From: Selenomonadaceae bacterium
GTDB lineage: Bacteria; Bacillota; Negativicutes; Selenomonadales; Selenomonadaceae
Length of the DNA stretch: 46,074 bases
Assembly: GCA_017554235.1 (NCBI GenBank)
Contig: JAFZIV010000005.1
Span: 1 to 46,074 of the forward strand
Direction: 5' to 3'
The notes below the pieces were generated by a model. It did not search any database and had not been told where the DNA came from. It worked only from the letters and a program-made list of their open reading frames with translations. The position numbers were made by a program, and so were the translations under genes. The stretch's first letter is position 1. Each line of letters begins with the position of its first letter. Below are positions 28,398-35,942 of the stretch, one piece after another.

Positions 28398-28922
28398 ATG
28401 TTTAGTTTTTTTAAGAGGGAGAAAAAGCCCAATACCGATGCCGGAAAATTATTGGCGGCGATTCTTGTGGTGTATCCTTCTGTGCAGTCAGTCACCTATG
28501 ATTCCAAAAGTGATATGCTTGAACTTTCTTTTGCGTTGAAAGGGAAATTTTCACACGAAGACTTTGAGAAATTTTTAAGCCACATTGCCGAATCGATAGA
28601 AACTTTTCATCACATCGAAGGACTTGGGCGAGCTAAGATTGAACTTGACGTTGAAGGAGTATTCGGCACTTGCTTTTTAAATGTGCGGCGCGAAATGTCT
28701 ACGTTTACTTGCAGAGAACTTTCTTTGTTGACGGAGCTTGCGGAAAATTATTTTGGTGAAAATCTGATTGAAGAGACTGACAGCGAAATAGCCGACGAAG
28801 ATTACATAATGGCGCAGGAAGATTATCTTGAACAGTGCTTGAATAATATTCGACAGCTTAGGATTGAGGGAAGATTGGTAGGCGTCCGTGAACAGGAACG
28901 CGTTGTAATTTATGCACGTTGA
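28398..28922 (+). CDS. Protein of unknown function downstream of rny
   Basis: 174 residues from ATG 28398, chosen because GGGGG lies about 10 bp upstream; the frame extends further upstream and overlaps the end of rny, but without a ribosome site. It begins basic (MFSFFKREKKPNTDAGKLLA), has a mixed alpha/beta centre, and ends acidic-to-basic (YIMAQEDYLEQCLNNIRQLR, VREQERVVIYAR). No signal peptide, membrane segment or motif is recognised. Close spacing suggests transcription with rny. Confidence 0.7.
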   Translation: MFSFFKREKKPNTDAGKLLAAILVVYPSVQSVTYDSKSDMLELSFALKGKFSHEDFEKFLSHIAESIETFHHIEGLGRAKIELDVEGVFGTCFLNVRREMSTFTCRELSLLTELAENYFGENLIEETDSEIADEDYIMAQEDYLEQCLNNIRQLRIEGRLVGVREQERVVIYAR

Positions 28923-28944
28923 TTAAATTTTGAGGGGTGAAATT

Positions 28945-30135
28945 ATGGCGTATAACTTTGAATATTTTGCACCGACGCGAATAATTTTTGGCAGGAATAC
29001 GGAAAATAAAGTTGCCGATTGGATAAAATATTATGGCGGCAAAAGAGTCCTTCTTCATTACGGCGTTAAAAGTGCGATACAATCCGGGCTTATTGCTCGT
29101 GTAAAAAATTTGTTGGACAAGGCGGGAATTTTCCACGTTGAATTGGGCGGCGTTGTACCTAATCCCAAACTTAGCAAAGTTCGCACGGGTGTTGCACTCG
29201 GAAATTTGGATCAGATAGATTTTCTGTTAGCAGTTGGCGGCGGCAGTGTAATTGATTCTGCAAAGGCGATTGCTTACGCATTAGCTGAACCTGATTACGA
29301 TGTATGGGATTTATATGAACATACGCGAAAGGCTAAGGCGTGTTTACCGATTGGCGTAATTTCTACGACGGCTGGTTCAGGCAGTGAGATGAGTCGAAGT
29401 TCCTCAATAACGAATGATGACAATAACTCCAAGCGAATCTATAAAGGAAATTTATGCCGTCCTAAGTTTGCGATACTCAATCCCGAATTGACTTTTACTT
29501 TGCCGGATTATCAGACGGCTTGCGGTTGCGTGGATATTCTTATGCACACTATGGAAAGATATTTCACGCAGGGCGGCAATATGGAAATTACGGACAGCAT
29601 TGCCGAAGGATTGATGCGGACGGTTATTCACAATGCAAAAATTTTAGTGGAAAATCCTGTTAATTACGATGCCCGCGCAGAAATTATGTGGGCAAGCAGT
29701 CTTTCACATAACGGCTTAACAGGTTGCGGAAATGACGGCGGAGATTTTGCAAGCCACGCATTGGAACATGAACTTAGCGGAATGTTCGGAGTTTCTCATG
29801 GTGCAGGGCTTGCGGCGATATGGGGAAGTTGGGCGCGTTACGTTTACAAAAATTGTCTGCCGCGTTTCAAAAAAATTGCTGTAAATGTGATGAACGTCGA
29901 CGAAGTTGGAAGCGATGAAGAAATTGCGTTGAAAGGTATTGAAGCGGTTGAAAATTTCTTCCGTGAAATTAATATGCCCACGTCGATTAAAGGCTTGGGA
30001 ATTGCTCCTACAGATCAACAAATTTCAGATATGGCTTACAGATGTGCAGTTGCGGTCGGCGGAAGTCGCGGTTCGGCTAAAAAATTGCACGAAGAAGATA
30101 TGATTAAAATTTATCAAGCGGCTAATAAAGAATAA
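28945..30135 (+). CDS. Iron-containing alcohol dehydrogenase (butanol dehydrogenase-like)
   Basis: 396 residues from ATG 28945, behind GAGGGGTG. The NAD(P)-binding signature VGGGSVIDSAKAIAYA and the STTAGSGSEMS motif are clear. Metal ligands of the family are present: Asp and His in GCVDILMHTMERYF, His in HALEHELSG and His in GVSHGAGLAAIWG. Such enzymes reduce aldehydes or ketones to alcohols. Within this cluster it could make a polyol for the adjacent cytidylyltransferase pathway, but a general fermentative role is equally possible. A terminator follows. Confidence 0.88.
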   Translation: MAYNFEYFAPTRIIFGRNTENKVADWIKYYGGKRVLLHYGVKSAIQSGLIARVKNLLDKAGIFHVELGGVVPNPKLSKVRTGVALGNLDQIDFLLAVGGGSVIDSAKAIAYALAEPDYDVWDLYEHTRKAKACLPIGVISTTAGSGSEMSRSSSITNDDNNSKRIYKGNLCRPKFAILNPELTFTLPDYQTACGCVDILMHTMERYFTQGGNMEITDSIAEGLMRTVIHNAKILVENPVNYDARAEIMWASSLSHNGLTGCGNDGGDFASHALEHELSGMFGVSHGAGLAAIWGSWARYVYKNCLPRFKKIAVNVMNVDEVGSDEEIALKGIEAVENFFREINMPTSIKGLGIAPTDQQISDMAYRCAVAVGGSRGSAKKLHEEDMIKIYQAANKE

Positions 30136-30193
30136 ATTTAATTACATAAGATAATTTTGGTTTGATTCAACAGAATAAATAATTTGCAATCCC

Positions 30194-30231
30194 AATAAAT
30201 TGCTTTATTTTGATTAAGCAATTTATTTTTT
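30194..30231 (+). terminator. Terminator after the alcohol dehydrogenase gene
   Basis: AATAAATTGCTT (30194-30205) and AAGCAATTTATT (30216-30227) form a perfect 12-bp stem, followed by a T run to 30231. Confidence 0.75.
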
Positions 30232-30264
30232 TGAAGGAAATTAAAATTTTTGAGGTGAATTTTT

Positions 30265-31596
30265 TTGGTTAAAGTAATTACTTACGGTACTTTCGATTTG
30301 TTTCACGAAGGGCATTACAGGCTTTTGAAAAGAGCTAAAGAACTCGGCGATTATCTTATCGTTGGTGTTACTACGGAGACTTTCGATAAAAACAGAGGAA
30401 AGCTCGGCGTAGTTGATTCATTGGTTACAAGAATTGAAAATGTAAAAAACACGGGATTTGTTGACGAAATTATTGTAGAAGAATATGTCGGACAAAAATT
30501 TAGCGACGTGCAAAGATATAACGTTGATATTTTCGCAATAGGTTCAGATTGGGTCGGCGAATTTGATTATCTTAAAGATTATTGCAAAGTAGTTTATCTT
30601 GAGCGTACAAAAAATATTTCCAGCACATTTTTAAGGCAAACAAAGTACAAAGTTAAGCGAATCGGAATTATAGGCAACGGAAGAATTGCTGAAAGATTTA
30701 TGCCCGAATCAAAATTGGTAAGCGGTTTAAATGTGCAAAATGTTTATAATCCTCGCTTTGAAAGTGCTAAACGTTTCGCCGATAAATGGGACATAAATCC
30801 TTATGACGATTTGGAAAAATTTTTTGAGTCAATAGATTTGGTTTACATTGCCTCGCCGCACGAAACGCATTACGATTACATAAAATCTGCCTTAGAACAC
30901 GGTAAACATGTACTTTGTGAAAAGCCTATGGTCTTAAAGCAAAGTCAAGCGGAGGAACTTTTCAATTACGCGCATGAAAATAAATTGGCGTTATTTGAGG
31001 GAATAAAGACAGCTTATTGTCCGGGATTTCGTAAAATGCTCGGCATTGCACGGAGCGGGAAAATTGGAAATATCCGCAACGTCGAAGCTTGTTTCACCAA
31101 ACTTGAAAAGCCTTATACACGCGAATTGACTAATCTTAAATTTGGCGGAAGCTTTACCGAACTCGGAAGTTATGTTATCCTGCCCATACTCAAGTTATTT
31201 GGTACGGAATTTGAAACACTGACTTTTGATTCGATAAATGCGGAAAACGGGCTTGATTTATTTACGAAAGCGTCGTTTCGTTATCCCAACGGCATTGCTA
31301 CGGCAACTTGCGGCTTGGGCGTAAAATCTGAAGGGCGGCTTTTAATTTCCGGCACTAAGGGATATATTATTGTTCCTGCCCCGTGGTGGAAGACTACTGA
31401 TTTTGAAGTTCATTACGAAGACCCGAATGTTGTAGAAAGATATAATGAACAGTTTTTGGGCGACGGACTCCGCTATGAAATCAGTGATTTAATCGCATAT
31501 CTTAACGGCATAGATTCTACCGACTTTAAATTTTCTTATAAAGAATCCATTGTTATGGCGAGTATTATGGAAAAATTTCTTGCAACGTCACGGTAA
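30265..31596 (+). CDS. Cytidylyltransferase-oxidoreductase fusion protein
   Basis: 443 residues from TTG 30265, behind GAGGTG. Residues 1-125 are a glycerol-3-phosphate cytidylyltransferase-type domain: TYGTFDLFHEGHYRLLKRA with the HxGH motif at 14-17, GSDW at 93-96 and ISSTFLR at 118-124. Residues ~131-443 are a Gfo/Idh/MocA-type oxidoreductase: Rossmann RIGIIGNGRIAERF and the CEKPMV motif. The fusion suggests two consecutive steps on one substrate, such as reducing a sugar or polyol phosphate and activating it as a CDP derivative. The LicD-family gene downstream fits a phospho-polyol or phosphocholine-like surface modification. Exact substrate unknown. Confidence 0.85.
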   Translation: MVKVITYGTFDLFHEGHYRLLKRAKELGDYLIVGVTTETFDKNRGKLGVVDSLVTRIENVKNTGFVDEIIVEEYVGQKFSDVQRYNVDIFAIGSDWVGEFDYLKDYCKVVYLERTKNISSTFLRQTKYKVKRIGIIGNGRIAERFMPESKLVSGLNVQNVYNPRFESAKRFADKWDINPYDDLEKFFESIDLVYIASPHETHYDYIKSALEHGKHVLCEKPMVLKQSQAEELFNYAHENKLALFEGIKTAYCPGFRKMLGIARSGKIGNIRNVEACFTKLEKPYTRELTNLKFGGSFTELGSYVILPILKLFGTEFETLTFDSINAENGLDLFTKASFRYPNGIATATCGLGVKSEGRLLISGTKGYIIVPAPWWKTTDFEVHYEDPNVVERYNEQFLGDGLRYEISDLIAYLNGIDSTDFKFSYKESIVMASIMEKFLATSR

Positions 31597-31621
31597 AAAT
31601 TTTTTTGAAAGGTAATTTTAT

Positions 31622-32749
31622 ATGGAAAATTATAATCAAAATTTGATTCGGCAGAATGAATTGCTGGCAAATCAGAATAAAATGCTTAGTCAGATAAACG
31701 AATTGATGTTGCGTCAAAATAAAATCATTCAACAGCAGGGAGAACTTTTAAATTCTGCTCATACACGCGAAACATTTGTAGAAAATATAGATCGTGATGA
31801 AATGCGTAACGGTTTTTTAGTGACGAGTCATAGAAAAAAATTGTGGAATGTCCAAATTGGATTGATTAACGAATTTGCGCGAATCTGTAAAAAATATAGT
31901 CTGAAATGGTTTGCTTACGGCGGAACTTTGCTCGGTGCTGTGCGTCACAAAGGATTTATTCCTTGGGATGATGATGTTGATGTAGCCATGTTTCGTCCTG
32001 ACTATGAAAAATTTAAAAAAATTGTTATGCCGGAACTTCAACCACAATTTAAACTTGATAACTGGTATAATTATCGCCTTGAAGCCGACGAGTATGAGTA
32101 TTCAGAGGAAGAAAAAAATAATCTGCCTTTAATCACCATTGAGCAAACTAGGAAATATCCTATGTGGTGGCCTTGTCGTCCGATGATTCGGATAATAGAT
32201 CGTCGAACTACTATGGTAGATTTAAGTATAAGAAAGAAACTTTACTCGGGAATTTGGATTGATGTATTTCCATTTGATGTTGTACCTCCAATATCAGATG
32301 AAAAACGCGCAAAAGATTTTGAGGTTAGAAAAACTTTGCACATAGCGTCAAGTTTTCCGACAGATTTTAAAGAAGCCGCTGATAATGGCTCGTTGAAGAT
32401 AATCTCGAAAGAAGATATGTATAAATTTCTCAAAATGCCTTATCGACAAAGAGGAATGGTGCTTGACGATCTCAACGAAAAAGCTTTTGTTAATCCGGAA
32501 AGAGTCGCAGAAATACAAAATTATTGGTTAAATAATAAAAGGTTTTCCTTTGATAAGAAAGCTTTGGATAAAATAACTTATTTGCCATTTGAGAAAATAC
32601 AAATTCCTGTGCCGGTTGGTTGGGAACATTGCTTAACGTCGGAGTACGGTAATTGGCGCAAGATGAAAATAACTCATGCGCATTCTTCAGAATACAGTGT
32701 CGATATTCCCTACACCGAATACTTTGCCAAGTCACCGTTTATGCGATAA
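31622..32749 (+). CDS. LicD-family phosphotransferase
   Basis: 375 residues with an N-terminal Gln/Asn-rich coiled coil (1-45; IRQNELLANQNKMLSQINEL) and a LicD domain. The signature GTLLGAVRHKGFIPWDDDVD (101-120) carries the Gly, Arg-His and triple-Asp residues of this nucleotidyltransferase-fold family. LicD proteins transfer phosphocholine or phospho-polyols from CDP donors to surface glycans. It follows the cytidylyltransferase fusion by 25 bp, so the donor is probably made by that protein. Confidence 0.85.
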   Translation: MENYNQNLIRQNELLANQNKMLSQINELMLRQNKIIQQQGELLNSAHTRETFVENIDRDEMRNGFLVTSHRKKLWNVQIGLINEFARICKKYSLKWFAYGGTLLGAVRHKGFIPWDDDVDVAMFRPDYEKFKKIVMPELQPQFKLDNWYNYRLEADEYEYSEEEKNNLPLITIEQTRKYPMWWPCRPMIRIIDRRTTMVDLSIRKKLYSGIWIDVFPFDVVPPISDEKRAKDFEVRKTLHIASSFPTDFKEAADNGSLKIISKEDMYKFLKMPYRQRGMVLDDLNEKAFVNPERVAEIQNYWLNNKRFSFDKKALDKITYLPFEKIQIPVPVGWEHCLTSEYGNWRKMKITHAHSSEYSVDIPYTEYFAKSPFMR

Positions 32750-32831
32750 AGTTTTATTAGAAATTTTATGATTTAAAAGATTTAGGAGTAGTTGGGAAAA
32801 TTCAAGTTGGAAAATTTTTTATTTATTAAAT

Positions 32832-32928
32832 CTACTTTTCTTTGGCGCAAAGAAAAGTAGCAAAAGAAACAGCCCGCAACCTTCGCATCACGCTCAGGAT
32901 GCGGGCGGGGTGCGCGTCCTTGCGCACC
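32832..32928 (+). repeat. Three-hairpin intergenic repeat element, copy B
   Basis: Same architecture as 19501-19600. CTACTTTTCTTTG/CAAAGAAAAGTAG with loop GCG (32832-32860); CCCGC/GCGGG enclosing CGCATC/GATGCG (32873-32909); GGTGCGC/GCGCACC with the identical loop GTCCTT (32909-32928). Arms differ from copy A but remain fully paired. It lies between the LicD gene and ymdB. Confidence 0.7.
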
Positions 32929-32992
32929 TCTTCTTTTCACTGACTTTATAAACACTATTTAAAGAAATTCCGCTAACAATGGAGGAAAAATT

Positions 32993-33775
32993 TTGCGTAT
33001 ATTAATGGTTGGTGATATTTTTGGACGCGCAGGCAGAAAATGTTTTTGTGCCATTACGAAGAAGCTTAAGCGCGAAAAAAATATTGACGTGGTAGTTGTC
33101 AACGGCGAAAATGTAGCGCACGGAAAAAGCTTGACGCAGGCGACTTTTGACGAAATTTTATCGAGCGGAGCAGATATTATAACGACGGGCAATCACGTAT
33201 GGGATCGTAAAGACGTAATTGACCTTTTGGAGCGGGAGCCGTTTTTGATACGTCCCGCTAATTTTCCCGAAGGTGCGCCCGGCAAAAGTTTTTGTATCTA
33301 TCCTTACCGCGCAAAAAATATCGGCGTGATAAACTTAATTGGGCGAACTTTTATGCAACCCGTAGATTGTCCATTTGCCCGTGCAGAAGAAATCTTGAAG
33401 GCGATTAAACGCGACTGTGATATAATTTTGGTAGACTTTCACGCGGAGACGACTTCTGAAAAGGCGGCTATGGGTTACTTCCTTGACGGTAGAGTTACGG
33501 CTGTTGTCGGCACGCATACGCACGTTCAAACTGCTGACGAAAGAATTTTGCCCAATGGAACGTCTTTTATAACTGATTTAGGTATGGTCGGACCGCTTAA
33601 CTCAATTATAGGTATGAAAACTGAACAAGTCATCGAAAAATTTTTGACTTGTCGTCCCACCAAATTTGAAGTTGAGGAAGAGCCTCCTTACATTTACTGC
33701 GCGGTTATAATTGAAATTGACAATGCTACAAATCACGCAATAAAAATTGAGCGCGTCAACATTTTGGAAAAATAA
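32993..33775 (+). CDS. ymdB: YmdB-family metallophosphoesterase
   Basis: 260 residues from TTG 32993 behind GGAGG. It has the family's metal-binding motifs: MVGDIFGRAGRK, VVVNGENVAHGK, TTGNHVWDRKD, VDFHAETTSEK and VVGTHTHVQTADE. Homologues are 2',3'-cyclic-nucleotide phosphodiesterases that, in Bacillus, affect RNA turnover and multicellular behaviour. It is usually next to rny and spoVS; here spoVS is still downstream. Confidence 0.92.
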   Translation: MRILMVGDIFGRAGRKCFCAITKKLKREKNIDVVVVNGENVAHGKSLTQATFDEILSSGADIITTGNHVWDRKDVIDLLEREPFLIRPANFPEGAPGKSFCIYPYRAKNIGVINLIGRTFMQPVDCPFARAEEILKAIKRDCDIILVDFHAETTSEKAAMGYFLDGRVTAVVGTHTHVQTADERILPNGTSFITDLGMVGPLNSIIGMKTEQVIEKFLTCRPTKFEVEEEPPYIYCAVIIEIDNATNHAIKIERVNILEK

Positions 33776-33973
33776 GTTGACAGTTATGTTATGTCGAGTT
33801 TAAAAATTCAACGATAAAGTGAAGGATTTTTTATATATTTGAAGAATTAATACCAAAGGAAGACAATAATTGGTTTAACAAATAAATTCATTTCAAGCCA
33901 GATTTCCTTAAATTGTATAAAGGGTCTACTCTGTGAATAGATTCAGCATTTTGTTTAATGCTTATAAAATTTA

Positions 33974-34117
33974 AAAGCCGGAGGGCTTTGTACTCGACAA
34001 ATATTACGAAAGGAGAAGGCTACTAGATGAATTAACAGACGAGAACTAAAAATGGTAAAGTCTGCTTGACTCATCTTGACATAGACACGGGTGATATTTG
34101 TCTAAAAGTGACTATGT
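33974..34117 (+). ncRNA. Structured leader of spoVS (possible cis-regulatory RNA)
   Basis: The 365-bp gap before spoVS contains a hairpin AAAGCC-GGAG-GGCTTT (33974-33989) and three nested pairings: GACAAATAT (33996-34004) with ATATTTGTC (34094-34102), AGATGA (34025-34030) with TCATCT (34071-34076), and CAGAC (34036-34040) with GTCTG (34060-34064). A competing hairpin ACATAG (34079-34084) with CTATGT (34112-34117) crosses the outermost helix, as in RNA switches. A separate hairpin AGCATT/AATGCT lies at 33945-33962. I do not recognise a known riboswitch class. The rest of 33776-33944 shows nothing clear. Confidence 0.5.
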
Positions 34118-34140
34118 TTTAAGTAGCAGGTAAAATAATT

Positions 34141-34401
34141 ATGGAAATACTGAAAGTATCGGCTAAGTCCAATCCAAATTCGGTAGCAGGTGCGCTTGCC
34201 GGAGTTATTCGCGAAAGCGGTATAGCAGAAATGCAGGCAATCGGAGCAGGTGCCTTGAATCAGGCAGTTAAAGCGGTTGCCATTGCACGCGGATTTGTTG
34301 CGCCGCATGGTGTTGATCTCATTTGCATTCCCGCGTTTACTGATATTGAAATTGACGGTAGCGAACGTACTGCAATTAAACTTATTGTCGAGCCGCGCTA
34401 A
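34141..34401 (+). CDS. spoVS: Stage V sporulation protein S-like protein (SpoVS)
   Basis: 86 residues, the usual SpoVS length, matching the family throughout: MEILKVSAKSNPNSVAGALA at the start, ESGIAEMQAIGAGALNQAVK in the middle and DIEIDGSERTAIKLIVEPR at the end. A small Alba-like fold protein found in sporulating and non-sporulating Firmicutes. It follows ymdB after a structured leader. Confidence 0.95.
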   Translation: MEILKVSAKSNPNSVAGALAGVIRESGIAEMQAIGAGALNQAVKAVAIARGFVAPHGVDLICIPAFTDIEIDGSERTAIKLIVEPR

Positions 34402-34442
34402 TTTAGAAAGTAGGTTATCTGCTTTGTAGCGAGGTAAGTTTT

Positions 34443-35261
34443 ATGGCAAGCGATTTACACACACATACGAATTTTTCTGACGGCAGTCTAACGCCTGAAG
34501 AACTCTTAGACAAGGCAAAAAATATTGGATTGAAGTACCTTGCCATCACTGATCATGACACGGTTGACGGTGTCAAATACATTTACGAAAATGGGATTTA
34601 TCCCGAAAAAAAATTAAAAATTATTTTCGGTGTTGAGTTCAGCGCATTGAATCCGGATTACGATGTTCACATAGTAGGCTACAATATTGATATTTATAAT
34701 GGTGCGTTGTCCGATATGATTAATGAGATTATAGAGGCGCGTTGGATAAGATTTACCGAGATAATTAAAAATCTGCAAAATAAAAAGTATAACATCAAAG
34801 AAGCTGACGTTTTGCAGGTGACAGGAAGTAGCAGGTCAATAGGCAGAGCGCACATAGCAAGAGCTTTAGTGAAAAAAGGTATGTTTAAAAACTTACGTGA
34901 AGTGTTTGAAAAAATGTTAGGCAAAGGTAAACCTGCTTACGCGCCGCGCTATTTTCCTGAAGTCGATGAAGTTGTTGACGTTATCAGACAAGCCGGCGGA
35001 AAGGCAATGCTGGCTCATCCGGGAATTGTGGGTAGCGATTCACTTGTTGAGGAACTTTGTAGAAAAGTTGACGCGCTCGAAGTTTATTACCCTACGCACA
35101 AGCCGATTGACATTCAAAAATATTTGGGTATCGCAAAAAAATTTAATCTTATGGTCGGCGGCGGCAGTGACTTTCATGGTATAGGCTCAAAGTACGTCGA
35201 CAATCTGGGCGATTACACTATCCCTGATGAAATTGCGGAAAAATTTTTCATTAAGCAGTGA
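34443..35261 (+). CDS. PHP-domain phosphoesterase (TrpH/YciV type)
   Basis: 272 residues. PHP metal-binding motifs are all visible: DLHTHTNFSDG near the start, ITDHDTVDG, FGVEFSA, HIVGYN, GRAHIARAL, MLAHPG and GGSDFHGIG. The family includes 3',5'-nucleoside bisphosphate phosphatase and the 5'-3' exoribonuclease RNase AM. Its place after rny, ymdB and spoVS fits a role in RNA or nucleotide turnover, but that is inference. A terminator follows. Confidence 0.88.
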   Translation: MASDLHTHTNFSDGSLTPEELLDKAKNIGLKYLAITDHDTVDGVKYIYENGIYPEKKLKIIFGVEFSALNPDYDVHIVGYNIDIYNGALSDMINEIIEARWIRFTEIIKNLQNKKYNIKEADVLQVTGSSRSIGRAHIARALVKKGMFKNLREVFEKMLGKGKPAYAPRYFPEVDEVVDVIRQAGGKAMLAHPGIVGSDSLVEELCRKVDALEVYYPTHKPIDIQKYLGIAKKFNLMVGGGSDFHGIGSKYVDNLGDYTIPDEIAEKFFIKQ

Positions 35262-35276
35262 CGTAACATATAAACT

Positions 35277-35311
35277 AAAAATCCCCTCCAAATTAGAAGG
35301 GGAATTTTTTT
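35277..35311. terminator. Bidirectional terminator between the PHP gene and flgD
   Basis: TCCCCT (35282-35287) pairs with AGGGGA (35298-35303), flanked by AAAAA and a T run, between converging genes. Confidence 0.75.
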
Positions 35312-35342
35312 TGGAAAGTTTTTATCTCAACGAGAAAAATTT

Positions 35343-35924
35343 TTAAGCTTCAGCAGTAATCATTTCCGCTGCAAGTGCATCAAGCGGGTTAGTGCCATCA
35401 TTTTCGGCAACTTCTTCAATTATCGAGTAAACATTAGAAATATTACCAATTTCGACGGTATGTTTTTGACCGTCCTCGTCCATAACGACAACTCTTGTAT
35501 TTCCGTCAGCAACAGTGACGCCGGTAATAATTCCGCTTTTTGTTTCAGGAATAAGGGTAAGTTCGCCCTTGTCGTCAGTGGTTTGTACTTGCTCTTCCCA
35601 ATCAATGCCCTTGCCGATCATACTGCTAAGTTGACCAACCAAAACTGAAGTATCCATATTTGAAACAAGCGTGTTAATTTTGCCAAGCGCATCGTTCATA
35701 TTCGTCATTTGCTCCAACGAAGAGAACTGCGCCATTTGCGCTACAAATTCGCTGTTATCTTGCGGATCAAGCGGGTCTTGATTTTCAAGTTGCGTAATGA
35801 GAAGTTTCAAAAACGCATTTTTATCCAAGTCATTGGATTTTTTTTCATCTGTCTTCGACGCCGCATAAGCCGCCGCATCGTAGGTTTTACCGTCAACATT
35901 TATCGTGTTGAGTACATTCGCCAT
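35343..35924 (-). CDS. flgD: Flagellar hook assembly (capping) protein FlgD
   Basis: 193 residues from ATG 35924 behind GGAGGG; an in-frame TTG at 35939 would place the ribosome site inside the gene. The FlgD N-terminal motif is clear (LDKNAFLKLLITQLENQDPL; SEFVAQMAQFSSLEQM). FlgD caps the growing hook. It lies 18 bp after fliK on the minus strand; flgE, the usual next gene, is absent. Confidence 0.93.
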   Translation of the reverse strand: MANVLNTINVDGKTYDAAAYAASKTDEKKSNDLDKNAFLKLLITQLENQDPLDPQDNSEFVAQMAQFSSLEQMTNMNDALGKINTLVSNMDTSVLVGQLSSMIGKGIDWEEQVQTTDDKGELTLIPETKSGIITGVTVADGNTRVVVMDEDGQKHTVEIGNISNVYSIIEEVAENDGTNPLDALAAEMITAEA

Positions 35925-35942
35925 AAAATATCCCTCCAAATT

